Shown: positions 1 through 10,461 of the stretch, piece by piece
Layout: the number at the start of each line of letters is the position of its first letter
Numbering within the stretch: position 1 is the first letter of the stretch
Assembly: GCF_003148645.1 (NCBI RefSeq)
Contig: NZ_QGGP01000004.1
Span: 186,001 to 250,000 of the forward strand
DNA from: Xanthomarina spongicola
GTDB lineage: Bacteria > Bacteroidota > Bacteroidia > Flavobacteriales > Flavobacteriaceae
Reading direction: 5' to 3'
Length of the DNA: 64,000 nucleotides
Position numbers and translations under genes: made by a program
Notes under the pieces: generated by a model
What the model saw: the letters and a program-made list of their open reading frames with translations, nothing else
The model's database searches: none
What the model was told of the DNA's origin: nothing

Positions 1-1
1 T

Positions 2-2860
2 ATTACTTGGGACATGGTGCATTACGATGTACAGCTTATTGGAGGTATTGCTATGCACCAAGGGAAAATTGCAGAAATGCAAACTGGTGAAGGTAAAACC
101 TTAGTGGCAACACTTCCTGTTTATTTAAATGCACTAGCTGGTAGAGGTGTGCATCTTGTAACAGTAAACGACTATCTAGCGAAACGTGATAGCGCTTGGA
201 TGGCTCCAATATTCGAGTTTCATGGTCTTAGTGTCGATTGTATAGATTATCATCAACCAAACTCTGCAGCTCGTAAAAAAGCCTATTTATCAGATATTAC
301 TTACGGAACAAATAACGAATTTGGTTTCGATTATTTACGTGATAATATGGCACATTCGCCAAACGATTTAGTACAACGTCCACATCATTACGCTATTGTC
401 GATGAGGTTGATTCTGTTTTAGTAGATGATGCACGTACTCCATTAATTATTTCCGGACCTATACCACAAGGAGACAGACATGAGTTTACAGAACTTAAGC
501 CTAAGGTTGAAGAGATTGTTTCTGTACAACGTAAATATTTAACTGGTGTTTTAGCGGAAGCTAAAAAACTAATTGCTGAAGGAGACACCAAAGAAGGTGG
601 TTTTCTATTATTAAGAGCTTATAGAGGAATCCCTAAAAACAAAGCCCTTATTAAGTTTTTAAGTGAAGAAGGTATTAAACTGTTGCTTCAGAAAACAGAA
701 AATCAATACATGGCAGACAATAACAGAGAGATGCCAAAGGTAGATGCCGAGCTTTACTATGTTATTGAAGAAAAGAACAATCAAATAGAACTTTCAGATA
801 AAGGTATTGAGTTTTTATCTGGTAAAGACAATCCAGATTTCTTTGTGATGCCAGAAATTGGTGTTGAAATCGCAAAAATTGAAGCACAAAATTTATCTTC
901 AGAAGAAGAAGCTAATCTTAAAGAAGACTTATTTAGAGATTTTGGTGTTAAATCTGAACGTATTCATACATTAAATCAATTATTAAAAGCCTACGCTTTA
1001 TTTGAAAAAGACATTCAATACGTTGTTATGGAAAACAAGGTCATGATTGTCGATGAGCAAACTGGTCGTATTATGGATGGTCGTCGTTATAGCGACGGAT
1101 TACACCAAGCCATTGAGGCCAAAGAGAATGTAAAAATTGAAGATGCCACTCAAACGTTTGCAACAGTAACGCTTCAAAATTATTTTAGAATGTACCGTAA
1201 ACTGTCTGGTATGACAGGTACTGCTGTAACAGAAGCTGGTGAATTCTGGGAAATCTACAAATTAGATGTAGTTGAAATTCCGACCAACAGACCTATTGCT
1301 AGAGATGACAGAGACGATTTAGTATATAAAACCAAGCGTGAAAAATACAATGCCGTAATTGATGATGTTACGAAACTATCTGAAGCTGGCAGACCAGTTT
1401 TAATTGGTACCACTTCGGTTGAAATTAGTGAGTTACTTGGTAAAATGTTAAGCATTCGTAAAATACCACACAACGTATTAAATGCTAAGCAACATAAAAA
1501 AGAAGCCGAAATAGTAGACGAAGCAGGTAGAACTGGGCAAGTAACTATTGCTACCAATATGGCTGGTCGTGGAACAGATATTAAATTAACAGATGCTGTT
1601 AAAGAAGCTGGTGGTCTTGCTATTGTTGGTACAGAACGTCACGATTCTCGTCGTGTTGACAGACAGTTACGTGGTCGTGCTGGTCGTCAAGGAGATCCAG
1701 GAAGCTCTCAGTTTTATGTATCTCTAGAAGACAACTTAATGCGTTTATTTGGTAGCGAACGTATTGCTAAGATGATGGATAGAATGGGCTTGAAAGAAGG
1801 CGAAGTGATTCAGCATTCTATGATTTCAAAGTCTATTGAACGTGCACAGAAAAAAGTAGAAGAAAACAACTTTGGAATTCGTAAAAGACTTTTAGAGTAT
1901 GATGATGTTATGAACTCGCAACGTGAAGTTGTTTACAAACGTCGTCATCACGCTTTATTTGGAGAACGTCTTCGTGTAGATTTAGCCAATATGATTTATG
2001 ATACATCTGAAGGTATTGCTGAGGCAAACAAAGCCGTAAACGATTATAAAAACTTTGAGTTTGAATTAATTCGTTATTTCTCAATGAGCTCTCCAATTAC
2101 TGCTAATGAATTTGGTAAATTATCAGTTCAGGAAATTTCATCTAAAGTCTATAAAGAAGCATACAATCATTACAAAGAAAAAATGACTAGAAATGCTGAC
2201 TCTGCTTTTCCTGTTATTAAAAATGTTTATGAAAATCAACGTGATAAATTCAAACGAATTGTTGTTCCTTTCACAGATGGTGTAAAAACATTACAGGTTG
2301 TTACAGATCTTGAAAAAGCATATGAAACTCAAGGAAAACAATTAATTACCGATTTTGAAAAGAACATTGCTCTTGCTATTATAGATGATGCCTGGAAAAC
2401 GCATTTACGTAAAATGGATGAGTTAAAACAATCGGTTCAATTAGCAGTTCACGAACAAAAAGATCCTTTGTTAATCTATAAGTTTGAAGCGTTCGAATTA
2501 TTTAAAAGCATGATTGATCAAGTAAATAAGGACGTAATCTCGTTCTTATTTAAAGGTGAATTACCTACTGAAGAAACAAATGCGATTCAAGAAGCCAAAC
2601 AAACAAAGAGAAAAGAAAACTTAAAAACTCAAAAAGACGAGATTCCAAATCTAGATGAACGTTCTGCACAAAGCAGAGCTGCTGGAAACACGCAACGTCA
2701 GCAAGATGTGGTAGAAACTATTGTTCGAGATAAACCAAAAATTGGACGTAACGATAAAGTGACTATCAAGCATGTTATGAGTGGTGAAAATAAAACGCTT
2801 AAATACAAACAAGCCGAACCATTAATTGCTAAAGGCGATTGGGTTCTAATTGAAGAATAA
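2..2860 (+). CDS. secA: Preprotein translocase ATPase SecA (5' end outside window)
   Basis: SecA is the ATPase that pushes unfolded preproteins through the SecYEG channel. The reading frame is open to the window edge, so the N-terminus is missing; the first in-frame ATG at 14 is internal. Visible are the Walker A loop (TGEGKT), the DEVD box ([11 protein letters not shown]), the preprotein cross-linking region with the long Bacteroidota-type insertion, the motif [10 protein letters not shown] and the arginine-finger region [15 protein letters not shown]. The C-terminus begins like the SEC-C zinc motif (KIGRND) but continues without cysteines to the end, as in other Flavobacteriia as I recall them. 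It is followed by an intrinsic terminator. Confidence 0.97.
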   Translation: MTWDMVHYDVQLIGGIAMHQGKIAEMQTGEGKTLVATLPVYLNALAGRGVHLVTVNDYLAKRDSAWMAPIFEFHGLSVDCIDYHQPNSAARKKAYLSDITYGTNNEFGFDYLRDNMAHSPNDLVQRPHHYAIVDEVDSVLVDDARTPLIISGPIPQGDRHEFTELKPKVEEIVSVQRKYLTGVLAEAKKLIAEGDTKEGGFLLLRAYRGIPKNKALIKFLSEEGIKLLLQKTENQYMADNNREMPKVDAELYYVIEEKNNQIELSDKGIEFLSGKDNPDFFVMPEIGVEIAKIEAQNLSSEEEANLKEDLFRDFGVKSERIHTLNQLLKAYALFEKDIQYVVMENKVMIVDEQTGRIMDGRRYSDGLHQAIEAKENVKIEDATQTFATVTLQNYFRMYRKLSGMTGTAVTEAGEFWEIYKLDVVEIPTNRPIARDDRDDLVYKTKREKYNAVIDDVTKLSEAGRPVLIGTTSVEISELLGKMLSIRKIPHNVLNAKQHKKEAEIVDEAGRTGQVTIATNMAGRGTDIKLTDAVKEAGGLAIVGTERHDSRRVDRQLRGRAGRQGDPGSSQFYVSLEDNLMRLFGSERIAKMMDRMGLKEGEVIQHSMISKSIERAQKKVEENNFGIRKRLLEYDDVMNSQREVVYKRRHHALFGERLRVDLANMIYDTSEGIAEANKAVNDYKNFEFELIRYFSMSSPITANEFGKLSVQEISSKVYKEAYNHYKEKMTRNADSAFPVIKNVYENQRDKFKRIVVPFTDGVKTLQVVTDLEKAYETQGKQLITDFEKNIALAIIDDAWKTHLRKMDELKQSVQLAVHEQKDPLLIYKFEAFELFKSMIDQVNKDVISFLFKGELPTEETNAIQEAKQTKRKENLKTQKDEIPNLDERSAQSRAAGNTQRQQDVVETIVRDKPKIGRNDKVTIKHVMSGENKTLKYKQAEPLIAKGDWVLIEE

Positions 2861-2878
2861 AATTCTAATATATGTTAA

Positions 2879-2907
2879 AAAAAAGCCAAGCTTAGCTTGG
2901 CTTTTTT
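2879..2907 (+). terminator. Intrinsic terminator of secA
   Basis: A perfect hairpin, GCCAAGC-TTA-GCTTGGC, is flanked by A and T runs and lies 19 bases after the secA stop. The T run on the + strand gives the U-tract. Confidence 0.9.
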
Positions 2908-3083
2908 ATTTATTTAATCTTCATAACCGATATATTTTTCGTTTTAACGAAAAGTCTTTTTAAAAAACCTTCTTCTTATATAAATTCATTAATTTTAACT
3001 TAAGATTCTTCCTCATAAAATAAAAATTATTTTTTCGATTAATAGCTACAAACGAAAAAATTAAAATTATGTATTTATTTTTT

Positions 3084-6000
3084 ATGAAAAAATTTAATTA
3101 TGCAATTTCTTTATTAGCAGTTATATCCTTTTTTAGTTTATCAATCGACTTAACATCTCAAACTATAAGTTTCGGATCTTCTGGTTTAATTGATGCCAAC
3201 GTTTTAAATCCAACATCATTAGATTTTGGACCAGATGGCAGACTCTATGTTTCGCAACAAAATGGTGTTATTTGGGCTTTTACTATTGAAAGAGATCTCG
3301 CTCCACAAGGTAGTGGGACGTACAATGTTATAAACTCTGAACAGATAACTAACATCCGGTTAGGTATTCCAAACCATACAGATTCAGGTCTTTTTAATCC
3401 AAGTCAACAAAGGTTAATTACTGGTATAATGACGGCTGGAACTTCACTAAACCCAGTTCTTTATGTAACCTCCTCCGACTATCTAATTGGTGGTGGTGGT
3501 TCTGGTAGCGACACAAATTTAGATACTAATTCAAGTATGATTTCAAAATTAACTTGGAATGGTAGTAGTTGGGAAAAAATAGACCTAATACGTGGTTTAC
3601 CACGATGTGAAGAAAATCATGCAATTAATGGCATGGATATGTTTGAACGTGATGGGTCAACTTTTCTTCTAGTTGCTCAAGGTGGGCAAACAAATAAAGG
3701 AGCTCCTAGTAATAACTTTGCTGGTACTCCAGAATATTTTCTTTCTGCAGCAATTTTAATTGTAAATTTAACTCAATTAGAGAGCATGCCTGTATATACA
3801 GATTTGCGTTCTGGAACAGAATTTATATATGATTTGCCGACATTAAATGACCCTTCAAGAATTGATATTAATAACACACATCCTGAATTCCCTTATGAAG
3901 TTGGGCATCCTTTATATAACTCAACAATTGACTTAGGTGATCCTTTTGGTGGAAACAACAGTTTAAATCAAGCATTTCCTGAAGTTGGTGGACCTATTCA
4001 AATTTTTTCTCCAGGCTATCGTAATGCTTACGACGTTGTAATTTCTGAAGGAGGTAAAATCTACAGTTCAGATAATGGCCCTAATGGTCAATGGGGAGGT
4101 TTTCCAAAAATTTATGACAAAGCAACAGATGTATTTTTAGGAGATGAAAAAACTATTACCTATGACCCAGTAAACCATTACATTACAAATGAATTTAATG
4201 AAAATGGATCAAATTTACATGGCGATCCTTTACATTATATTGGTTTAACTACTGATGCAAATGGTACATATTATGGTGGGCACCCAAATCCTATATTAGC
4301 TTTTCCATCCAGAGCAAAAGTAAATGTATATGAAGACACTGGTTCAACATGGTCACTTATAGAATCGCATGACCTTGTAGATCTTTTACCTGGTGTATCT
4401 GGTTATTTTAATACATCATTTACAATTGGTGATTTCCCAGAACAATCTAGACTTGGTGAATACTTACTAGATGAGCCCATTGCTAGCACAAAAAATAATA
4501 TACTTGATGTTGTGAGTTCATCTACTAATGGAATTACTGAATATACAGCTTCAAATTTTGGTGGCATAATGCAAGGTAATATCTTAACCGCATCCTTTAA
4601 TGGAGATATAAATAGATATAAGCTAAACCCAACAGGAGATTCTGTTTTAGAACACGAAGCAACCTTTCAAGGTTTTGGAAGTATTCCGTTAGATGTTATT
4701 GCACAAGGAGATAATGATATTTTTCCAGGAACAGTTTGGGCTGCTACTTATGGCTCTAGCAACGTAACCGTTTTTGAACCATCAGACATTAGTTGCTTAC
4801 AACCTGGAGATGTAGGTTATGATGCCAATGCAGATAATGATGGTGATGGATTTACAAATCAAGATGAGTTAGATAATGGAACCAATATATGTTCTCAAAG
4901 TAGTAAACCAACTGATAATGATGGCGACTTTATTTCTGATCTAAACGATCCAGATGATGACAACGACTTTATTCTTGATGTTAATGATGCTTTTGCAATA
5001 GATCCTAATAATGGTTCAACAACCAATCTTCCCATATTATATCCTTTTTGGAATAATGACCCAGGAACTGGTATGTTTGGTTTAGGGTTTACTGGACTTA
5101 TGTTGGACCCTTCGGGTAACACAGACTATTTAGATCAATTTGACACTGATGATATGTCTTTTGGTGGTGCTGCTGGGAAAGCGACCGTAGATCAAGTTAC
5201 TGGTGGAGATGCCTTTGGAAACTTAAATACACAAGATTATGGTTTTCAATTTGGTATTAATGTAGACAGTAATTCTAATCCATTTACAATTCATTCTAAA
5301 GTAGAATCACCATATTTTGGTTCAGGAGGTTCACAACAAACTCCTGTAGATTTTCAATCATATGGCATTAGTTTCGGAAATGGAGATCAAGATAATTACT
5401 TAAAAATTGTAATTATGAATGGTGTTCTCAATAATGATGCAAATTATGGTTTGCAAGTTTTATTAGAAGATGGAGGTGTTGTTACAAGCGATACTAAATA
5501 TGATGTTCCAAATATTTTAAATTCTAGTTCGTTAGATCTTTATGCATCTATTGATCCGGCAACAAACACAGTACAACCTTTTTATTCTATAGACGATGGT
5601 CAAACTTTAAATTTATTAGGGTCTCCAATTACATTACCTGCTAGTTTTTTAGATGATTCTGACAATAAAGGATTGGCAGTTAGTTTAATTTCAACTGCTA
5701 GAACGGCTTCTACACCAAACTCTTTTACCGCTACTTGGGATTTTATTAAAGTGTACGAAAATCTGGATGGTGTTTTATCTGTAATACCAGATGTGTTAGA
5801 CTTTGGCTTAACACCTGATATTAATTCGCAACGTACTAAACTCGTTACGATTAATAATGATGGAGGACCTACAGATAGCGCAATTACTGTAACTGGTTTT
5901 AACTTTACTGGTACAGATGCATCCTTATTTTCAAGCGATGTTACATTTCCTTTCGACATTAACCCTGGTACTTCAGTTATTGTACCAATAGATTTTGATT

Positions 6001-7640
6001 CAGATCAAATTATTGGAACTAAAAATGGTGTTTTAAATATTGTTCATTCTGGAAATAACTCACCATTAGCTTTACCTCTTATTGGTGAAATAACAGATAT
6101 TTTTACTCCTATTGTAAGAATAAATGCTGGAGGTACTGCAGTAACTGCATCAGATGGAGGCCCAGAATGGGAAGACAATACAGCATTTGTTGGACCTTCC
6201 TATATTTTATCTTCAGGCTCTCCATATTCTCTTACAGGTATGAACTACAATTTAAGAGACGAATCTATTCCAGATTATATCTCTTCAACAGAATATATTG
6301 AAGTAATGCGCATCCAACGAGGAAATAGCAATGAAGAATTTCCTATGATTTTTACAGTACCTCTTCCAAATGGAGAATATATTGTGAATCTATACATAGC
6401 TAATTTATACAATGGAACTTCTGAGCCAGGCGAACGTGTTATGGATATTAACATTGAAGGCCAAAGAAGAAGAAGTGACTTTGACCCATCTGCTGAATTT
6501 GGGCATAGAATTGCAGGTATGCTACAATTCAATGTTACTTTAACTGATGGAAATTTACAAATGCATATCGCAACTAATATCCAAAATCCAATAATAAATG
6601 CTATTGAAATATTAGGTCTAAAATATTCAGAACTTGAAATACAACCAATAGCTGACCAAACAAATTGTGAATTAGAAATTTCAGATTTTTCAGCTATAGC
6701 TTCTGGTGGAAATCCTGCCGATAATTTAACCTTTGAAATTACTGGTCAGCCAACAGGCATAGATATTGAACCAACAAACGGTTTGATTTTTGGAGTTATT
6801 GATGAAACATCTGTAACTGGAGGTCCAAACAACGATGGTGTTTTCCAAGTAACAGTTACTGTATCTAAACCTGGTAGTTTAGATACTTCAACTAATTTTC
6901 AATGGACTGTTCTAGACGATACTGAAGCACCAGTAATTACTTGTCCAACAAATATTATAGAAAATGTTTCAGTTGGAACTACCGAAACGAACATAATTAT
7001 TATAGAACCAACAGCTACAGATAACTGTTCTAATACATTAACTTATTTAGGTATTAGATCTGATGCATTAGCATTAACCGATCCATATCCACTAGGTGAC
7101 ACATCTATTACTTGGACAGTGACTGATGCTTCTAATAACACGTCTTCATCCTGTATACAAAACATAAGTGTGGTTATCCCTGAATTTAATTTAGATTTAA
7201 GCGTGAGCCTTCAAGGACGAGTAGATTTTAGTGGAACATATTCTGTTATTTTATACGATTTAAATGATTTAATAACACCTGCTTATAGTTTCTCTGAAAC
7301 TAGTGATAATTTAGGGAATCTCTCATTAAGTTCAACAATAAGCCAGAGCAATTATAAAGTTCTTGTAAAACATCCTATGTATTTACAAAGAGTAATTACT
7401 ATTAATTTAACTGCAAATGCTTCAGAAACTATTACAGAACTTTTAGCTGGTGATGCAAATAACGATAATCTTGTAAATATTTTAGATTTTGGAATTCTAT
7501 CTGGCTCTTTTGGCTTAACTTCTTCAGATTCAGGCTATAATAGCTCTGCAGATTTTGATGGTAACGAAGTTATTAATATATTGGACTTTGGATTATTATC
7601 AGGTAATTTTTCAACCATTGGAGAAACACAAAACAATTAA
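3084..7640 (+). CDS. Large exported multidomain protein: sugar-dehydrogenase-like propeller, LamG-like, malectin, HYR and C-terminal dockerin
   Basis: A protein of about 1,518 residues. I start it at ATG 3084 (MKKFNYAISL...), which gives a clean signal peptide; ATG 3069 adds five residues. Residues ~30-560 resemble a PQQ-dependent glucose/sorbosone dehydrogenase beta-propeller (LDFGPDGRLYVSQQNG). Then come two Asp-rich calcium-binding stretches (584-598, 611-636), a LamG/concanavalin-like region (~640-890), a choice-of-anchor D-like Ig domain (~896-1003), malectin (~1010-1181), a putative Ig-like module, a HYR domain (~1281-1366), a pre-dockerin beta module, and two dockerin EF-hand-like repeats (~1456-1511; GDANNDNLVNILDFG and SADFDGNEVINILDFG). 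There is no T9SS tail. Its substrate is probably a glycan, but catalysis is not shown. The next gene starts 10 bases downstream and encodes a cohesin-like partner. Confidence 0.85.
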   Translation: MKKFNYAISLLAVISFFSLSIDLTSQTISFGSSGLIDANVLNPTSLDFGPDGRLYVSQQNGVIWAFTIERDLAPQGSGTYNVINSEQITNIRLGIPNHTDSGLFNPSQQRLITGIMTAGTSLNPVLYVTSSDYLIGGGGSGSDTNLDTNSSMISKLTWNGSSWEKIDLIRGLPRCEENHAINGMDMFERDGSTFLLVAQGGQTNKGAPSNNFAGTPEYFLSAAILIVNLTQLESMPVYTDLRSGTEFIYDLPTLNDPSRIDINNTHPEFPYEVGHPLYNSTIDLGDPFGGNNSLNQAFPEVGGPIQIFSPGYRNAYDVVISEGGKIYSSDNGPNGQWGGFPKIYDKATDVFLGDEKTITYDPVNHYITNEFNENGSNLHGDPLHYIGLTTDANGTYYGGHPNPILAFPSRAKVNVYEDTGSTWSLIESHDLVDLLPGVSGYFNTSFTIGDFPEQSRLGEYLLDEPIASTKNNILDVVSSSTNGITEYTASNFGGIMQGNILTASFNGDINRYKLNPTGDSVLEHEATFQGFGSIPLDVIAQGDNDIFPGTVWAATYGSSNVTVFEPSDISCLQPGDVGYDANADNDGDGFTNQDELDNGTNICSQSSKPTDNDGDFISDLNDPDDDNDFILDVNDAFAIDPNNGSTTNLPILYPFWNNDPGTGMFGLGFTGLMLDPSGNTDYLDQFDTDDMSFGGAAGKATVDQVTGGDAFGNLNTQDYGFQFGINVDSNSNPFTIHSKVESPYFGSGGSQQTPVDFQSYGISFGNGDQDNYLKIVIMNGVLNNDANYGLQVLLEDGGVVTSDTKYDVPNILNSSSLDLYASIDPATNTVQPFYSIDDGQTLNLLGSPITLPASFLDDSDNKGLAVSLISTARTASTPNSFTATWDFIKVYENLDGVLSVIPDVLDFGLTPDINSQRTKLVTINNDGGPTDSAITVTGFNFTGTDASLFSSDVTFPFDINPGTSVIVPIDFDSDQIIGTKNGVLNIVHSGNNSPLALPLIGEITDIFTPIVRINAGGTAVTASDGGPEWEDNTAFVGPSYILSSGSPYSLTGMNYNLRDESIPDYISSTEYIEVMRIQRGNSNEEFPMIFTVPLPNGEYIVNLYIANLYNGTSEPGERVMDINIEGQRRRSDFDPSAEFGHRIAGMLQFNVTLTDGNLQMHIATNIQNPIINAIEILGLKYSELEIQPIADQTNCELEISDFSAIASGGNPADNLTFEITGQPTGIDIEPTNGLIFGVIDETSVTGGPNNDGVFQVTVTVSKPGSLDTSTNFQWTVLDDTEAPVITCPTNIIENVSVGTTETNIIIIEPTATDNCSNTLTYLGIRSDALALTDPYPLGDTSITWTVTDASNNTSSSCIQNISVVIPEFNLDLSVSLQGRVDFSGTYSVILYDLNDLITPAYSFSETSDNLGNLSLSSTISQSNYKVLVKHPMYLQRVITINLTANASETITELLAGDANNDNLVNILDFGILSGSFGLTSSDSGYNSSADFDGNEVINILDFGLLSGNFSTIGETQNN

Positions 7641-7650
7641 TATATATATT

Positions 7651-8418
7651 ATGAAAACAATTACTTATAAATGGAAGTTATTAATAGCAACATTTAGTTT
7701 AATTTTTTACTCCAGTATGAGTTTAGGGCAAGTAGACTTAATTGCTAGTGTTAACGACGCTAATCCACCATTAAGCAATGGTCAAAATTTCACTTATGAA
7801 CTGGTAGCAGTAGCAAGTTCAAATTATAGAGGTGTTCAGGTTACTCTAGATTATGACCCATCTCTTATTCAAGCAGTTAGTTTAACACCTGTCTATAATT
7901 TTCAAGTAGAATTAGCAAATAATATAGACAATGGGAATGGTGTAATAGAGTATGCTGGAGGGGATTTTTCTGGAAATATTAGTGGCACTGAAACTATTTT
8001 TACAATTGTATTTAATGTCATAGATAACAGTTCAACCATTTCAATAATGCATGATTTTAGTGGAGCTCTTGGTACAGCAGTCACTAATGCAGCCGGACAA
8101 AATGTTTTAGGAGCAACAAATTCAATAGTTTTTGAAACATTAAATATTTCAAATGAAGATTTTAAGAGCAATATTTCTATTTATCCTAATCCAGTAAAAG
8201 GTAATTTAAATATAACAACTAATCATACATCAGAAATAAATGAGATTCGTTTATATACTATAGATGGGAAGCTTGTATTTATTGATAAAGATATTAAAAT
8301 GACAAACAATCATTTAAATATTGACACTTTAAGCACATTAACTAACGGATTATATTTAATGACTCTTACTTCTGTGTCTGGAGAAAAGGCAACATATAAA
8401 GTGGTTATAGATCATTGA
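7651..8418 (+). CDS. Cohesin-like domain protein with type IX secretion sorting domain
   Basis: A 255-residue protein starting at ATG 7651; the longer frame from 7555 runs inside the preceding gene and is rejected. It has an N-terminal signal peptide ending near SMSLGQ. Residues ~27-165 have the pattern of a cohesin fold: SNGQNFTYELVA, then GVQVTLDYDPSLIQAV, then a GTETIFTIVFNV strand. Residues ~172-255 are a T9SS C-terminal sorting domain (SIYPNPVKGNLNIT, then IRLYTIDGKLV, NGLYLMTL). It is probably exported through Sec and then T9SS and fixed on the cell surface. The gene before it ends in a dockerin and the two are 10 bases apart, so they are probably co-transcribed partners. The cohesin call rests on fold-pattern reading, not on a search. 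Confidence 0.78.
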   Translation: MKTITYKWKLLIATFSLIFYSSMSLGQVDLIASVNDANPPLSNGQNFTYELVAVASSNYRGVQVTLDYDPSLIQAVSLTPVYNFQVELANNIDNGNGVIEYAGGDFSGNISGTETIFTIVFNVIDNSSTISIMHDFSGALGTAVTNAAGQNVLGATNSIVFETLNISNEDFKSNISIYPNPVKGNLNITTNHTSEINEIRLYTIDGKLVFIDKDIKMTNNHLNIDTLSTLTNGLYLMTLTSVSGEKATYKVVIDH

Positions 8419-8432
8419 GTTTGAAGAGAGTT

Positions 8433-9872
8433 CTATTTTAATTCTACTTGACTATATTTGGCATTAACCACAATGGTTTTATTACTTGTTAAATTACCTG
8501 TTGAGAAGCTAGAATTCACTTCATCGGAAGATTTTTTAGGATGTTTTAATTTAGAATATTTGCCTTTATATTGTAAGTTATAATCTGCTTTAGGCAAGGT
8601 AACACGAGCTTTACTATTTTCTAAAACAATGTTTAGATTATTAAACGTATCTGAAATATTACTAATAATTAAATCGCCAAAACTTCCATCAATAATAGCA
8701 TTGCCTTGAAGGGTTCCAATGTTTATATTAGACGAATTAGCGCTTAATACCAATCTATTTACAGTACTGATATGTGCTTTTTCTACATAGTTTAATTTTA
8801 ACTCTCCCATAATCCAATTTGATATAGTAACTGGAGAATAAGACGCATTGATGGAAGTCTGGCTTCCATCAATGCTATTTGCTAATAAACTAGTATGAGA
8901 TAATTCGGCTTTTAAATTGTTAATTACAGAAACCATTTTCAATTCGCCATAACGCACATTCACTTTGAGTTTAGCTCCTTTAGGCATTTTAATTTTAATG
9001 GTTTTTTTAACTTTCAGATTTCTTAAATCAGATGGAGAGTTAAACAAAGACTCATGAAGCTCTTCATATTCATCTTGGTTCTCTTCAAATAATTTTGCTT
9101 GTTCTTCCATTTGTTTGCCAAACTCTTCTCCCCAAAGCTCCATGCTTTTTCCAAATTGTTCTCCCCAAGCTTCCATATCTTTTCCAAATTTCTCGCCAAA
9201 CTCTTCTCCAAATTTTTCACCCCAAGCTTCCATCTTCTTTTCAAAGTCTTTCATTTCCTGGCTAGACTCAAGTTGTTTAGCCCAGTCTTCCATTCTTTTG
9301 GCATATTCATCGCCATATTTCTCGCTGTATTCCTTACTCCATTTTTCCATGTAAGCATCGCCTTCTTCTTGGAATTTCTCATAATCGAAATCCGAATTAA
9401 TCATCCCTTCTGGAAGCTCTGGTAATTTTGGCATTTTAGGCATTTTAGGCATGTCGGCTAGATTTAAAGATTCTAAAAGATTTTCCACGATTGGCATATT
9501 TGCCAATTCAAATTCCAAATCCTGCAATGCCACAATAGATTGCTCATCGAAAAGCGTGTTATTTAATGTCCAAGGTAAATTATCTGTACCAGACGTAATT
9601 GACACAAAGTCGTTTGAACCTTCCACTTGAATTTTCCATGCTTCTAAATATTCCTTTAGTTCTTCTTTGCTTAAAGAACTACTTTCTACATAAGCCTCTA
9701 TCTCTATAATATCTTTATTCCAAGTATCTATTTCAATGTTGGTATGGTTTGTATTCAAATCTAATGTAACCTGATCTGTTACCTTTATGGATTGTGATAT
9801 TTTATCTAACTTTTGTTGTGCCGAAACACTCATTACCATTAGAAAAAATATGCCTATTATTATTCGTTTCAT
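8433..9872 (-). CDS. Exported adhesin-like (DUF4097-type) protein with 11-residue amphipathic repeats
   Basis: A 479-residue protein with signal peptide MKRIIIGIFFLMVMSVSAQ. Residues ~20-110 and ~295-479 are beta-rich and resemble DUF4097/GIN-type putative adhesins (ladder of short strands, e.g. NIEIDTWNKDIIEIEAY). Between them, residues ~165-275 form a charged helix built from an 11-residue unit, seen best as MEAWGEKFGEE, MEAWGEQFGKS and MELWGEEFGKQ. Trp/Phe alternate with Glu/Lys, as in membrane-binding or coiled helices. It is the last gene of a sigma factor, anti-sigma factor, effector unit and starts 10 bases after the anti-sigma stop. Function unknown; a role in envelope stress or as a target of the sigma factor is inference. 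Confidence 0.72.
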   Translation of the reverse strand: MKRIIIGIFFLMVMSVSAQQKLDKISQSIKVTDQVTLDLNTNHTNIEIDTWNKDIIEIEAYVESSSLSKEELKEYLEAWKIQVEGSNDFVSITSGTDNLPWTLNNTLFDEQSIVALQDLEFELANMPIVENLLESLNLADMPKMPKMPKLPELPEGMINSDFDYEKFQEEGDAYMEKWSKEYSEKYGDEYAKRMEDWAKQLESSQEMKDFEKKMEAWGEKFGEEFGEKFGKDMEAWGEQFGKSMELWGEEFGKQMEEQAKLFEENQDEYEELHESLFNSPSDLRNLKVKKTIKIKMPKGAKLKVNVRYGELKMVSVINNLKAELSHTSLLANSIDGSQTSINASYSPVTISNWIMGELKLNYVEKAHISTVNRLVLSANSSNINIGTLQGNAIIDGSFGDLIISNISDTFNNLNIVLENSKARVTLPKADYNLQYKGKYSKLKHPKKSSDEVNSSFSTGNLTSNKTIVVNAKYSQVELK

Positions 9873-9882
9873 TTTGATTATT

Positions 9883-10461
9883 TTAAATGTTTGTTCGTTT
9901 TTTGTTTGATTCTGATGTTTGCAATGATTCTAATTGCTCTTTTAGACGATACATAAGGTTTAAACGAAACTTTAAATTGGTAATAAGTGCATTTACTGTT
10001 AACTCATTTGGACCAGAGTTTGTGAGCTCTAAGGAGATTCGCTTATATTCTTTATTAAGTGCATCTAACTGACTGATATAACCGTCAATAAGCTCTTTGT
10101 TCTCTGGTGTTAATTTCACTTTTGATAACTCGTAATTGATATTAGCCAGATAGTAATCTTCTACTTTTTTAAAATCTGGTGAAATATCTCCTAAAGACTT
10201 TGTTGGTTTCTCAACTGTTTCTAGTTGTGTGTCTACCACTTGTATGTCTATTGGTTTATTGATATACTTATAAGCACCAAAACTCAAACCAAATACGACC
10301 ACAATACTTGCAGCCAATTGCATCCAAGACCAAGACGATTTTTGATTCTCTGGAAGTTCTGCTTCCAGTTTATTTAGAAATCGAGCTTCATGACCTTCAG
10401 GCATTCTTTCAGTAGATTGCTTGTTATCATTTTTAATTATATCTCTAAGATCTTGTGCCAT
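9883..10461 (-). CDS. Putative membrane anti-sigma factor
   Basis: A 192-residue protein with a short N-terminal cytoplasmic part (MAQDLRDIIKNDN...), one membrane segment around residues 45-67 (MQLAASIVVVFGLSFGAYKY) and a mostly helical outer part. This layout is that of ECF anti-sigma factors, although no ZAS zinc motif is visible. Its start overlaps the end of the ECF sigma gene by 17 bases, a strong sign of translational coupling. It most likely holds the sigma factor at the inner membrane until an envelope signal arrives. The assignment rests mainly on layout and neighbours. Confidence 0.7.
   Translation of the reverse strand: MAQDLRDIIKNDNKQSTERMPEGHEARFLNKLEAELPENQKSSWSWMQLAASIVVVFGLSFGAYKYINKPIDIQVVDTQLETVEKPTKSLGDISPDFKKVEDYYLANINYELSKVKLTPENKELIDGYISQLDALNKEYKRISLELTNSGPNELTVNALITNLKFRLNLMYRLKEQLESLQTSESNKKRTNI

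Noticed and set aside
1255-1557. Minus-strand ORF inside secA (and similar frames inside most genes)
   Set aside because: It lies wholly within an evident gene on the other strand, with no family resemblance or signal; it is a shadow frame.
7555-7650. N-terminal extension of the cohesin-like gene
   Set aside because: It overlaps the dockerin codons of the upstream gene; the ATG at 7651 starts a proper signal peptide.
9099-9425. Phe/Ser-rich + strand ORFs opposite the repeat protein
   Set aside because: They are the antisense of the Glu/Lys/Trp repeat codons; composition explains them.
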